The notes under the pieces: generated by a model
Told to the model about the DNA's origin: nothing
Database searches by the model: none
Seen by the model: only the letters and a program-made list of their open reading frames with translations
Translations under genes and position numbers: made by a program
Shown: piece by piece, positions 1 to 9,607 of the stretch
How the letters are laid out: every line of letters begins with the position of its first letter
Position numbering within the stretch: the first letter of the stretch is position 1
From: Chara braunii
Taxonomy: Eukaryota > Streptophyta > Charophyceae > Charales > Characeae
Assembly: GCA_003427395.1 (NCBI GenBank)
Contig: BFEA01000061.1
Location: forward strand, 4,059,793 to 4,082,002
Reading direction: 5' to 3'
DNA length: 22,210 nucleotides

Positions 1-85
<85 letters not shown>
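1..85. repeat. (AG)n microsatellite at window edge
   Basis: Uninterrupted AG dinucleotide repeat from the first base to 85. It lies upstream of the P450 exon. A contig or window edge inside such a repeat is typical of a draft assembly break. Confidence 0.95.
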
Positions 86-88
<3 letters not shown>

Positions 89-247
89 TCAGTTGTTCGT
101 ACACGAATAGACGCTTTCTTCATTGATTGCGGCGTATCGTATTAACAATAAGGTGCGGTCATTATACGTAATTAACAGTTGGGGCACTTGGCGCCGTTGG
201 CGGCTATTGTAGTGTGTTCGGGGGCGCAGACGGAAGAGGCAATCACG

Positions 248-2744
248 ATGACTGGCCTGCCGTTTTTTCCCGATCGGGAATGTCCGTCAGCACCGGGATC
301 GGGATCGGGAACGCCAACCACCGTGCTCGGGAAGATCTTCTTCTTCCTGCTTCGCGCGGGAGCAGCTATGGTGGCAGCGTCGGCGACAACGATAACGATA
401 ACGACGACGGCGATGGTGATGTTGCTTAGTACTACCGCGATCCCAGCCATCATCCTCCGTCGGATTTTTCTGAGTAACACGACAGGCACGTCGCCATCGC
501 CAGAAACGATCTCGCCTCCTTCCTCGAGCCGCCGGGCCAAGTCCTCAGATTCGGGATCTGACGAGCCTGAATCTGGTCCACGCTGCCGTCCAGGTACCAG
601 TACCAGTCGCGCTGCCGGTCCACCGACCTGGTCCAGCAGCAGGAGCAGCAGCACCAGCAGCGGCAGCAGCAGCAATCACCTACATGTACCTGGTCCAAAT
701 AGCAGGATCAATCCATCTGCTGGTCCAGGAAGCAGTTCAGATTCTTCCGCAGCTGGTCCAGACACCAGTCCCCTCCCTGAGGAGCGCGGCTCCACCCTCA
801 CTAGCTCCTCCTCCTCCTCCTCCTCCGCCGCCGCCGCCGCCGCCGCCGCCTCCTCCTCCTCCTCCTCCTCCTCCTCCTTCTCCTGCTTTCTGAAGGATCA
901 TCGCTTGACTGACCTCTTCATGTGGCGAGGGAGAGGAGGAGGGACTTCCGTTGGCGAGTCAGCAGACTCAGCAGAGTCAGCACCTTGCCTATCCGGCCGC
1001 TCTCTCCCTTTGGTCCCCCCTGGCAATCTCGGCCTTCCTTTCATCGGCGAGACTCTGCGCTTCTTCTACGAGAATTGGAAAGCGGGGAGTCGGGATGCCT
1101 TCGTCTTCAGCCGCGTGGCCAAGCACGGAGGCGTGTACCGGACTCATCTGTTTGGGTCAGAGATGATCGGCGTGAGCTCACCGGCGGCAGTGAAACTGGT
1201 CCTGACGCACGAGGACGATCTGTTCCGCGTGCAATGGCCCAGGTCCACAAGGCGGCTGCTGGGACGAGAAGCAGTGTCTATGATCACCGGGGCGCGCCAT
1301 CGACGGCTGAGGAAAGTTCTGGGTAAAGCCCTGTCTCCTGAATGCCTCAGGCAGTATGTGCCTCGGATGGACCGGGTCGCTAGCGATGTAGTGGACAGCT
1401 GGCTGGATCGTGATCGGGATGGGGATAGGAATCAGGCCAGCAGTCGAGATGAGAACGGAAGAGGAGGAGGAGGAGGAGGAGGAGGGGAGGGAAGAAGGAG
1501 GAAGGGGGGAGGGGAGGCGGCGGGAGAAGATCCTACTACCGGTCGCGCGATGTCGGCTGTCGCCGCCTTCGAGGAGATCAAGAGATATGCTTTCACTCTG
1601 GCATGCGACGTGTTCGTTAGTGTAAGGCCGGGACCAAGACTCGATCGCCTGAGCGGACTGTTTGAGCGCTGGCTCGTTGGACTCTTCTCTCTTCCACTTG
1701 CTCTTCCTGTCACAGCGTTTGGTCGGAGCCTGAAAGCAAGGGAGGAGCTCCTCAAGGAACTACAACAGATCCTGAGCGAGAGAAGAACCACGGCCGCACT
1801 ACTCCTACCTCCTTCTCCTCCTCCTCCTCCTTCCTCTTCTTCCTCCTCTTCTTCTTCTGATTATTCTTCTTCTTCTTCCTCCTCAACTTCTTCTTCTTCT
1901 TCTTCTTCGGGCTCAAATGAAAGGGGTAGAAACGTTGGCGCTAGTACGAAAGGGCTTGTTAGCACGAGTTCTAGTCCTGCGGAAGGAGGAAGAGAGGGAG
2001 GAGGTGTTGGAGTCTCGTCGTCGTCCGTGTCGATGATGGAGGGAAGCTGTGACAGTCTAGACCTTAAATCTCATACGGTAAAGAAGAACCATGGATCTCG
2101 AGATGCAAAAGGAAAAGGAGAGGGAGGGGGAGACTCGGGAGAGGGAGGGGGAGACTCGGGAGAGGGAGGAGGACAGGAAGGAACTGGAAGGAGAATGGGA
2201 GATGGAGAAGAAGTGAGAGGAGGAGGAGAAGTAGGACGAGGAGGAGGAGGAGGTGAACTTCGGGGACAAGGAGAACGCAAAGCATACAGGGAATCCCAGG
2301 AGAGAGAAAGTGCATCACCTCCCTCTCGGACTCCTCTCCCTTTTGATCTGCTTACGGGATTGATAGAACTGGAAGAGGAGATGGCTTGTAGTACCATCAA
2401 GCAGGCGGGCATTAAATCACCTTCGTTGTCCAAGATGGACGAGAGAGAAGACAGGAGGAGAGATACTGGAGGCGGAGGAGAAGGAGGTGGTGGATCCGAG
2501 GAAAACTCGAAGACCAGAGATGACGTAATATTGGACACAATTTTAACTCTGCTCTTTGCAGGCCACGACACAAGCGCTATCCTGATCACGTGGCTAGTCA
2601 AGTGCTTGCCGGCTCATCCTGAAGTCTTGAGCAAGCTTCGCGAAGAGCACGACGCCATAGCCAAGCAAATGGGTCCTGATGGGACGCTGACCTTCCAAAT
2701 GATCACCAAGGACATGAGCTACACAGATAAAGTCATCAATGAAG
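248..2744 (+). CDS. Cytochrome P450 (CYP85-clan-like), exon 1, partial gene
   Basis: This is the 5' coding exon of a membrane-bound heme monooxygenase. The frame is open from a stop at 173-175 through the donor GAAG|GTCAGT at 2744/2745. The first in-frame ATG is at 248; ATGs at 368, 413 and 419 precede a hydrophobic stretch (MVMLLSTTAIPAIIL) that could be the ER anchor, so the start is uncertain. Numbering from 248, the proline-rich hinge PPGNLGLPFIGE starts near residue 257, the C-helix region HRRLRKVLGKALSPECLR follows, and the I-helix oxygen-binding motif AGHDTS is near residue 771 (nt 2558). The K-helix E is residue 832, the last full codon. Family style (GLPFIGET, FAGHDTSA) resembles the plant CYP85 clan, which includes sterol, hormone and triterpenoid oxidases; the substrate cannot be told. 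Odd: long Ser, Ala, Gly and Glu tracts make this exon far longer than a normal P450 N-terminal part. The heme-Cys domain is outside the window. Confidence 0.88.
574..775 (+). repeat. CTGGTCCA-type degenerate repeat within exon 1
   Basis: The motif CTGGTCCA, or the close variant CCGGTCCA, recurs about six times between 574 and 763, alternating with GCAGCAG-type runs. In the P450 frame it yields repeated (A/S)GP units in a Ser-rich linker between the membrane anchor and the PPG hinge. P450s normally have only a short linker here. Confidence 0.7.
805..883 (+). repeat. (TCC)n(GCC)n(TCC)n triplet tract, Ser/Ala run in P450
   Basis: Pure triplet repeats keep the P450 reading frame open and encode consecutive Ser, Ala and Ser runs just before the conserved catalytic domain. 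Because the unit is three bases, length changes do not shift the frame. Confidence 0.9.
1458..1520 (+). repeat. (GGA)n tract, Gly/Glu-rich insertion in P450
   Basis: GGA-rich purine tract encoding a Gly run and an Arg/Lys/Gly-rich stretch. It lies between the C/D-helix region (VVDSWLDRDRD) and the conserved segment FEEIKRYAFTLACDVF, so it sits in what should be a surface loop. Confidence 0.85.
1803..1908 (+). repeat. (TCC)n/(TCT)n tract, Pro/Ser run in P450
   Basis: Pyrimidine triplet repeats encoding a Pro run followed by long Ser runs. They directly follow the helix ending LLKELQQILSERR, where ordinary CYP85-clan proteins go almost straight to DLLTGLI and the I-helix. Confidence 0.88.
2105..2270 (+). 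repeat. Purine-rich 21-bp tandem repeat (GEGGGDS units) in P450
   Basis: A 21-bp unit coding for GEGGGDS is present two full times plus a partial third copy (2117-2173). More GGA-rich sequence follows, to about 2262. The whole stretch remains in the P450 frame and lies between helix G/H sequence and the LLTGLIELEEEMA segment before the I-helix. Confidence 0.85.
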
Positions 2745-2819
2745 GTCAGTTTTTCAAGTTTCCACCTTTACCAAGTGTTTGATCCAGACCTATTACGTTT
2801 CCTTTGTTTTCATTCTTCC

Positions 2820-2825
<6 letters not shown>

Positions 2826-2908
<83 letters not shown>
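2826..2908. repeat. (CT)n microsatellite
   Basis: About 40 CT units shortly after the 5' splice site. It ends CTCTCTCCACAG, which resembles a 3' splice site. Similar flanking sequence (CGTTTCCTTTGTTTT...) occurs on both sides at about 2798 and 2919. Confidence 0.95.
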
Positions 2909-2909
<1 letters not shown>

Positions 2910-2981
2910 CAGATCGATTGCGTTTCCTTTGTTTTTTCACTCTTCCCCCACGTCTCTGTCTGATCTGTGTGTTTGTTTGCA

Positions 2982-2983
<2 letters not shown>

Positions 2984-3013
<30 letters not shown>
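2984..3013. repeat. (GT)n microsatellite
   Basis: About 15 GT units in the first few hundred bases of the intron. The stretch 3014-3420 that follows has no recognisable gene; it contains A-rich runs near 3265-3285. Confidence 0.95.
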
Positions 3014-3016
<3 letters not shown>

Positions 3017-3630
3017 TTCACTTATTTATCATCTCACACCTTTGCGTAGGTGGGCAGTTGTGCGGGAACTGATCGCACTCTATTATTTGTAAAATGGAAT
3101 GTGGAATGTAATCCAAAAGTCTCCAATGAACCATCAGCCATGATTGAGCAACATGATGAAGATATGGTTGTAAGGAGTGATGGGCCTAGTAGAGAGATGG
3201 ATGGTAACCAGACTGAGGTAGATTGCCATGAAGACCTGAGAAGAACGACTGAGGAGGAAAGGAAAAAAAAACAAAAAAAAACAGTGAAGGAACCAAGAGA
3301 AAAAACTGGCGCATCTGAACGAAGCAAGAGAAAAAACCCGAGTTACGGAGTACATATACACAGTTACAAACACGGAGCAACAGAGGAGCAAATTGTAACT
3401 GTAAGTCTGTAACAGCAAATCATAACGAATGCCATTGGGCACAAACTGAGTACGAACGTGGAACAACAAACGAGTTGGGCACTATGCAGTACCATAAACT
3501 GAAAACGAGAACTACACTGTCAATGGAGCTGTATACGAACAGAGACAGAAATGGGAACCATGTTCAACGAGCTGCCGAAAAAACAAGAATCATGAAGAAT
3601 GTGAGAACAAGCTGAGAACAACAAGCTGAG

Positions 3631-3796
3631 TCCTAAGAGCAACAAGCTGAGAACAACAAGCTGAGTCCTAAGAGCAACAAGCTGAGAACAACAAGCTGAG
3701 NACAAGCTGAGAACAACAAGCTGAGTCCTAAGAGCAACAAGCTGAGAACAACAAGCTGAGAACAACAAGCTGAGTCCTAAGAGCAACAAGCTGAGA
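3631..3796. repeat. 35-bp tandem repeat
   Basis: Unit begins TCCTAAGAGCAACAAGCTGA and ends in ACAAGCTGAG. Copies start at 3631, 3666, 3726 and 3775, with partial copies between them and an ambiguous base (N) at 3701. Each unit itself contains two AACAAGCTGAG submotifs, so the array is a higher-order form of the shorter repeat. Confidence 0.9.
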
Positions 3797-3937
3797 GCAA
3801 AAAAACTGAGAACAAAAAAACTGAGAACAAAAAAACTGAGAACAAAAAAACTGAGAACAAAAAAACTGAGCACAACAAGCTGAGAATAAAAAAACTGAGA
3901 ACAAGAAGCTGAGAACAAAAAAAACTGAGAATAATCT
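3797..3937. repeat. 15-bp tandem repeat AACAAAAAAACTGAG
   Basis: Several near-identical 15-bp units directly follow the 35-bp array. Variant units have AACAAGAAGCTGAG or CACAACAAGCTGAG. Both arrays share the CTGAG core. Confidence 0.9.
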
Positions 3938-4660
3938 GAGAACAAACTGAGAACCTACCGAGAGCAAACTGAGAACAAACTTAGAAACAAACTGAGTCAA
4001 AGTGAAACAAAATTGGGAACAAACTAGTAAGAGCAAACTGAGAACGGAAAAAAAAAAAAAAAGAGGAAAACATGAGGGTGAACGGAGAAGAAGGCAAACA
4101 CACCAGTCAATTGAGAAAGACCTGAAGGACTGAGAACAAACTTAGAAAGACCTGCGAAGAAACTGAGAATGAACTGAGGATAAAAAAGATGAAGTAGAAA
4201 CTGAGAACAACTGGGTACGAATTGATAATGTCTGAGCTGAGGAAAAATTACAAATGAACAGAGTACGAACTGAAAATGAGAAAAAACTGACAATGAGCTG
4301 CATACAGCCCGTGACATAAATCAGGAGTCTGGACCATCTGGCATTGACTGGCAATAATCCAAGAAGGATCTGAGAGCAAGCTGAGAAGCTACTGAGAGCA
4401 ACAACCTGAGAACAAACTTAGAACAAACAGAAAACTAACTGATGGTGAATGGAGAATCAATGGAAAACAATCCAATCACCTGACAAGGACCTGAACAACT
4501 CAGAGCAAACTGAAAAATACATGAAAAGGAATGTAGAGCATAAGACGAACCAGACAAGTGAGAATGAACAAAGATCAAGTAGAAAGAAACAACTGAGACA
4601 GTCGCCTAAATCAGAACCAGCCTAAGAGTCAACTGGGAATGAACGTGTGAACAAATTTTA

Positions 4661-4975
4661 ACTCAGAAGAAACCTAAACCCTACTTAGCAAGGGATGCAA
4701 ACAAGAAAAGAAACTACAAAGAGATTGAAACTGTTACACATGGTCTGATATTGACACAAATTGAGAAAAAAGTCAAGAAACCGCTTTTCTCCTTTGGTCG
4801 ATGTAAAGCTCCCTCTTTTATCTCCTTTAAGTTACCGAAACATACTGAGACGAAAGTCAAGAAGCCCCTTTTCTTCTCGGTTCGATGTAAAACTCCCTCT
4901 TTTATCTCCTATAAGGTCGTAGAACCCCCTTTTCTTCTTAGCCCGATGTAAAGCTCCCTCTTTTATCTCCCCCAT
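4661..4975. repeat. Dispersed repeat, copy A, with internal triplication
   Basis: The segment reads TCAGAAGAAACCTAAA, then CTTAGCAAGGGATGCAAAC, then ACTACAAAGAGATTGAAAC, then three consecutive diverged copies of a block of about 60-85 bp. Each block contains CCCCTTTTCTTC-like sequence, GATGTAAAGCTCCCTC and TTTTATCTCC. The same order of blocks, with a single last block, occurs at 21165-21352 beside the intron's 3' end. Confidence 0.75.
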
Positions 4976-6240
4976 AGTGCCCACACTCCTAACTCTCACA
5001 CTCCTAACTTGGCAACTTATAAAATGTTGCCTTGACAGAGTCCAAAGACTATTCATCAGGAAGTTAACAGAACCTTGGCTACAAGTCTTTTCCTTCCCCT
5101 ATTAACTGCATGTGACTTTTATGGCCTGAGCTCCGATATGCCCTCCTTCGTGCCACAGGCCGATGGGCTTTGCAGCCTTTGCTCCATCCCTTGAAGATCG
5201 AAATAAGGTACTATGATATGATATGTTTTCACCTCGAGTTGTCTTCAAGATCAAAACTAGTAGCTTGCTAGCTTGTCAACAAAAAAAAATACAAAGCAAA
5301 AGAAAGCTGTGAATTTTAGGTTGTTAACAGTTAAACCCATTCATGCCGATCCCCTTCTGGTTGGCCCACCACTGGCTAGCTGAGACCAATCCATAAAGGA
5401 TCGAACTTTATCATTCTCCTTTAAGTTTATTATTTATTAAAGTTGTTTCCTTTCTTATTGTTACTTCTCCGACAAGCTTTTAACTTGAAACTTAAAGAAC
5501 TGGAAGGTTGCCTAAAAGTTCTTTTTTACTTTTCTCATCTCCTCTCCATTGACCTTTTGGTTGCTTTGGGTTCAGTGACACGAGAGCTCGGTCTTATTCT
5601 TAGTAGTCATAGGAAAGTTAGGATACATCACAAATGGCCTTTTGGTTGCTTTGGGTTGACGCGAGAGATGATCAGGCCGGGTCACCGTGAATTCTCGAGC
5701 TTCCCTTACAGCTCCTGGTTCTCCAGGCTGGCCTGTCTCTGGCACAAAGAAAGGAGATGAGGAGAAACGACGAGGAACAAAGGAGAGGTCCTTCAGGACA
5801 TAAAGATGAGCATGTCCTTGGACCTCTGCGCAAGGATGACATGCATAATTTGAGAAATGGTACCCCCTCCTTTCCCCCCCCCAAAAAAAGAGAGGAACAA
5901 ATAAGCGGAGAACGACCTCAGGAAGGGAGAAGGAACTGGCAAGAATAGATGGGAAATAGATAGATGCAAAAATGTGAATGCAAGAAGGCCGAAAGAGGAG
6001 AGTGAATGGAGAGAGGAAAACAAATGTCATGCGAATCAATTTGAAGCGGATGTACACACATATTAAGACCGAGATTCCAAACCATCATCATGATGAGGAA
6101 ACGGAGAAGAACCGCACACGAAGGGCGATCAAAACCCAAGGATACTCACGAAAATCCGGGGCAGCCTGGTATAAAAAACAAGAAGAACATAAGCTCGATG
6201 CCATGCTGGCGGGTCCCCCAGCAGCATGAAGGCTGCAAAG
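4976..6240. other. Intronic sequence without a recognised gene
   Basis: No coding signal or mobile element recognised. A direct repeat CCTTTTGGTTGCTTTGGGTT occurs at about 5552 and 5638. Short ORFs on both strands have no recognisable domain and low-complexity composition. A C-run followed by an A-run lies at about 5873-5887. Confidence 0.5.
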
Positions 6241-6251
6241 AACAAACTTTA

Positions 6252-6351
6252 AGAAGTTAACTGACCGCCGTTACCCCCCTACGTAGCTCAGTTGGTACAC
6301 CCATGAGCTGTTAAAATACAGAACCTCAGTTTGAATCCAGAACAAATCTTG

Positions 6352-6378
<27 letters not shown>
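6252..6378 (+). mobile_element. tRNA-Asn-like retroposon (SINE or tRNA retropseudogene) with poly(A) tail
   Basis: A box-like TAGCTCAGTTGG at 6284-6295, anticodon-loop-like CTGTTAA at 6308-6314 (GTT, Asn), and B box-like TTTGAATCC at 6330-6338. The spacings from T8 to the anticodon (26) and from the anticodon to T54 (20) equal those of a real tRNA. The anticodon and acceptor stems no longer pair, so it is not a working tRNA. A run of 27 A follows (6352-6378). Similar sequences AAAGAACAAACTTTA (about 6237) and AAAGAACAAGTTTA (about 6376) flank the unit and may be an imperfect target-site duplication. Confidence 0.65.
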
Positions 6379-6382
<4 letters not shown>

Positions 6383-7480
6383 AAGTTTATTTAGCATCAG
6401 CTATTAAGGAAGTGAGAACGAACTGAGGAGGAAACTGAAAAGCGCTGCGAGCAACCTGGGCCCGACAGGACGAGCCAAACCATTCTTCTGAGAACAACTT
6501 GAACCTCAGAGACCTGGAAACCTAGGAACTGACTGGGACATAGCTGGTCCACGATAGCTGCGAAGCAAACTGGGATCCAGTTTGACTTATTGGATCCTTC
6601 CGGGAAGTCCCGAGAACAAACCCAGTCTGGAAAGAGAAACTTAGATAAAATAAAAAATACATTCAGTTGTACAGACTGAGAAACGAAGCAAAATTTAATG
6701 GAAAACTCTTACAACCTAACCTTGTGACGAACCACTTTCTGAAACCGCGCGATTTTCTGCGCGAAGCTGCTTTGGGGAAATACGAACGAAGGGGTGAGCG
6801 ATGGGCAGACGGGTCGGGCGAGCAATTTGCATGGATGTCCTCACTTCTTTTTCGTTTTTCTGCTGAGAATGTCGGATCGGTGTCGGGAAGATCCTGTGCC
6901 AGTGGTCAGAAAACCGCGCCTTAGCGAGCGTGAAGAATAACTGTACAATAACTTTTTTCTTTCTTGTTCTGCTGTGCGCACTGGGGATTTTGGCGCGATC
7001 GTCGCGCGGGAATATCGTTTTTGAATTGTCAACTGGTGTCGAGCCCCTCCACGAGCTCGGAATTGTTTTTCTTCGGAATTTTTCCTTTGCAATTAGGACT
7101 TAAGATAGGAATTTAGGCGCCTTCTGGGTTTTGTTGCGCGGCGCTCCCTGCTTACGCACGCCTTGCCGCGACAAGATCTGGGTTCTTATTTCTTTTTGCG
7201 CCTTAATATTGCACGTAACTGTAAAAGTTTTGGTGGGTGTAATTGCAACTGTAATCTTCTCGTTCTTGATGTCCTTCATGTTCTTCCCTCTTCCTGCCTT
7301 GTGCTCGCCCGTGCATGCACACCTTATTCCCTGACCTGATTGGTTCCTATGCCTGCATGACCGGATCAATGCGCGGAGAGTGGCTCAGTCCCCCACACCG
7401 CGGCCAAGACATGCAGACGTAGGCACTTCCTCTCTTCTCCTTCTCATCACTTGGGGCTAATCCCAGATCCCTCGCCCAAG
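6379..7480. other. Intronic sequence without a recognised gene
   Basis: Starts with sparse CTGAGAAC-like motifs (to about 6500). It then becomes CpG-rich from about 6740, with short palindromic GCGCGA/TCGCGC clusters around 6748 and 6993. ORFs here show no domain I recognise. Confidence 0.45.
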
Positions 7481-7488
7481 CGTGCACG

Positions 7489-7496
7489 CTATAAAT
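7489..7496 (+). promoter_or_regulatory. TATA-like element
   Basis: CTATAAAT in a CpG-rich surround. It lies about 90 bases upstream of a good splice-donor consensus (AAG|GTAAGT at 7579/7580) and well upstream of an ATG-led ORF at 8341. A TATA match alone is weak evidence; this is a candidate only. Confidence 0.2.
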
Positions 7497-8340
7497 TTCG
7501 CAAGCGCGATTAGTTGGCTCTCTAAGAATTTTGAGGTTAGCGCGATCAGTGAGGGCCGGCTAACGAGCAAGTTTGGAAGGTAAGTGAGTGTGAGAGTTGG
7601 GCGATCCGACGAGCTGGTGTCAGGTATGTGGGGTCGACGTGCGGGGCCGCGACCGACTGTGGCGCACGAGCGAACCTGGCTTGCATGCTTGAACCAAGAG
7701 GGATGACAACTCTGCGTTGATACGGGGTGACCGACTGCCGGGTTCGGGAATAGAGGGAGAGAGAGAGAGCGGTTGTGTGGGTGCGGGATAAGGTTCTTTC
7801 TTTGTTGTCTCCTTCTTCCCCTGCTCATCTGTACAATTTTGGATCCTGGTATGGCCGATTTTGCTATCACAGCCTCCTCTTTTGAACTTCGCTGATATAT
7901 CGTCTCAGATTTTCCTGTGATTTTATTCGGTATGCATGCATGAAATGAATGTAAATCCCTTTTTCTTAAATTCTTAGTGATCTTTTCGGATTTCTAGCTT
8001 TGTTTTGCGATGCCTATCTCGTCTCTAACTAATGTTCACTTGCGGGAGCTATACGCTCAGAACTGATCAAAAATGCTCGTCTTGATGTCTGGGGTCCCGT
8101 CGTCAACACTAAAGTGTTGTCATGAGTTGACCGTCCTTTTGTGTCACATGTATGGCATGTAGTGATTGGTAGGATATTTGCACTTATGAACTTAACCGGT
8201 ACCAACCGGCTGTTCCTTTACGAGTACGGGTGCGCACGATCGCGATCTCGAGAAAGCCGAGGTGCCACGTACGCGCTCGTCCGCGTGAATGAGCCTTAAC
8301 CCCGTGTAAGGATGCGGGGGAACTGGCCTACTGGGCAGAC

Positions 8341-8691
8341 ATGGTTGCGAGATCTCCCTCCTGGACATCCGACCATGAAAACCTGAGGGACCCGGAATAT
8401 CGCGAGTATTGGGAAGGCGAACAACTTAGACTACGATATCCAAAATTCCCCTGTCCAACGGAGCACGACCGACTATGCGCGGGGGATTTCCACTGGGCTA
8501 TAACCAGCGATCCTAGATGTCCAGACTACCCTGATACAAACAATACTCAATACTACATATCCCCGGGATTCGTTGTTATCATGACCAACTTCCCTCCCTT
8601 CCACCTCCTCCTTCCCTATCACCAACTCCCAGTGGTCCCGTGGAATTCCATAGCTCGTTATTGGCCCAGCCTGCCGTGTGAGGGGTGCTAG
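8341..8691 (+). CDS. Unrecognised small ORF, 116 codons (hypothetical)
   Basis: ATG-led ORF directly after an AG (8338) that could be a splice acceptor (GGGCAG|AC-ATG). The product is rich in Tyr, Pro and Trp (EYREYWEGEQ, RYPKFPCPTEHDR, ITSDPRCPDYPD) and is not low-complexity, unlike most ORFs in this intron. After the stop the same frame stays open from about 8692 to 9357 (HTLRLWPASAESEACYERC...), so this may be a decayed longer gene. I recognise no family or domain. It could equally be chance or a mobile-element fragment. It lies on the same strand as the host P450. Confidence 0.2.
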   Translation: MVARSPSWTSDHENLRDPEYREYWEGEQLRLRYPKFPCPTEHDRLCAGDFHWAITSDPRCPDYPDTNNTQYYISPGFVVIMTNFPPFHLLLPYHQLPVVPWNSIARYWPSLPCEGC

Positions 8692-9600
8692 CATTACCGG
8701 GCGCGCCGGGCCTTGGGGACTACCCGACAGACTCGAACCGAAGCTGAGCGTCGAATGCACACCCTTCGTTTATGGCCCGCCTCGGCGGAGTCCGAAGCCT
8801 GCTACGAGCGGTGCCGACAACGGTCGAACCTCGCAATCGATCCCGAAGGCGAAATCAAGGGCGATGGTGATTTCCATTTTTTGGGTTTAAAGCTGATGAA
8901 ATCGGGGTTCGTTGGCAGGGGCAATGTTATGGGGATTTTGTTCGAGAATGCAAGAGTGTTTAGATCTGTCAACGTTGGGGTCGTAGAAGAGTACCTAGGG
9001 AACTTTGGTTTAGATGTGTTGCACACGCCATCGGCCCTACGCTGCACGACATCTATAGTTTTCCTGCTGTGCATAAATCACGAGAGATGGTCTACCTTCC
9101 TTCTCATAAGGCTTAAATCGCCGAGGCACGATCTACATATCCCCTCTTGCGCTTTTACCCCTAAACTTGCCACAAGAGATCCCTGTTCTGACCTGAGACT
9201 CCACCCCCACTTTCCTAAAATCCTTGGCACACCCCCTTCTTCGCACTTTCGGGCCCCCGTCCCACTCCGATCAGGAAGTCGCGTTGGGCGTGAGGTTGGG
9301 GGTCACAACCTGCCAAGTTGTGACAACAAACGATTCAGAAGTAATTTAAATGGATAAGTTAAACAAGCTTGAGACTGAGAGGCTTGAAGCTGAAAACAAA
9401 GTAAATCATTATAATAATGGAGAGAAAAGGGACAAGTTGGGGTCAATTAAGACCACAAAATGAATGCAAAACAAAATGATAATGCCGGTGGGTACCAACC
9501 ATGGTTACGATCCGAACGTCCGGACCGAAGTGTCAGATGATGTCTGGGTCTGGATGTTTGGGTTTGGTGTCCGGTCCAGAGGGTCCGGATCCATCCTCTG
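8692..9600. other. Intronic sequence without a recognised gene
   Basis: Contains the downstream open frame noted with the 8341 ORF and a perfect 8-bp hairpin (GTCACAAC/GTTGTGAC, 9302-9324). An A-rich stretch follows at about 9330-9480. No element boundaries with a target duplication could be established. Confidence 0.4.
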
Positions 9601-9607
9601 CTCGGGC

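Larger units (their letters stand above)
3420..4650. repeat. CTGAGAAC-type degenerate minisatellite field
   Basis: Dozens of diverged copies of a short A-rich motif around CTGAGAACAA, spaced about 10-20 bases apart. The most regular part is 3601-3945. The same motif recurs at about 6410-6500 and 9780-9935, so it is a dispersed family and not a single local array. Reverse-strand ORFs here (SFFVLSFFVL-like) are by-products of the repeat. Confidence 0.8.

Noticed and set aside
179-247. P450 frame extended upstream to a TTG at 179
   Set aside because: The frame is open but TTG is not a usual nuclear start. The first in-frame ATG is at 248, and 368 or 413 are also possible.
3050-3412. ORF of about 120 codons on the plus strand
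   Set aside because: Starts at GTG, is rich in Lys/Glu from purine-rich DNA, has no recognisable domain and merges into the minisatellite field.
3520-4317. Several reverse-strand ORFs with SFFVLSFF or LSLLLLGLS repeats
   Set aside because: They are translations of the CTGAGAAC-type tandem repeats. One crosses an N and none has independent support.
6277-6349. Functional tRNA-Asn gene
   Set aside because: The box spacing fits, but anticodon and acceptor stems do not pair and a poly(A) tail follows directly.
8115-9328. Possible solo LTR bounded by TGTTGTCA and TGACAACA
   Set aside because: The 8-base inverted ends match, but the flanks (TAAAG and AACGA) give no target duplication and no second copy is in the window.
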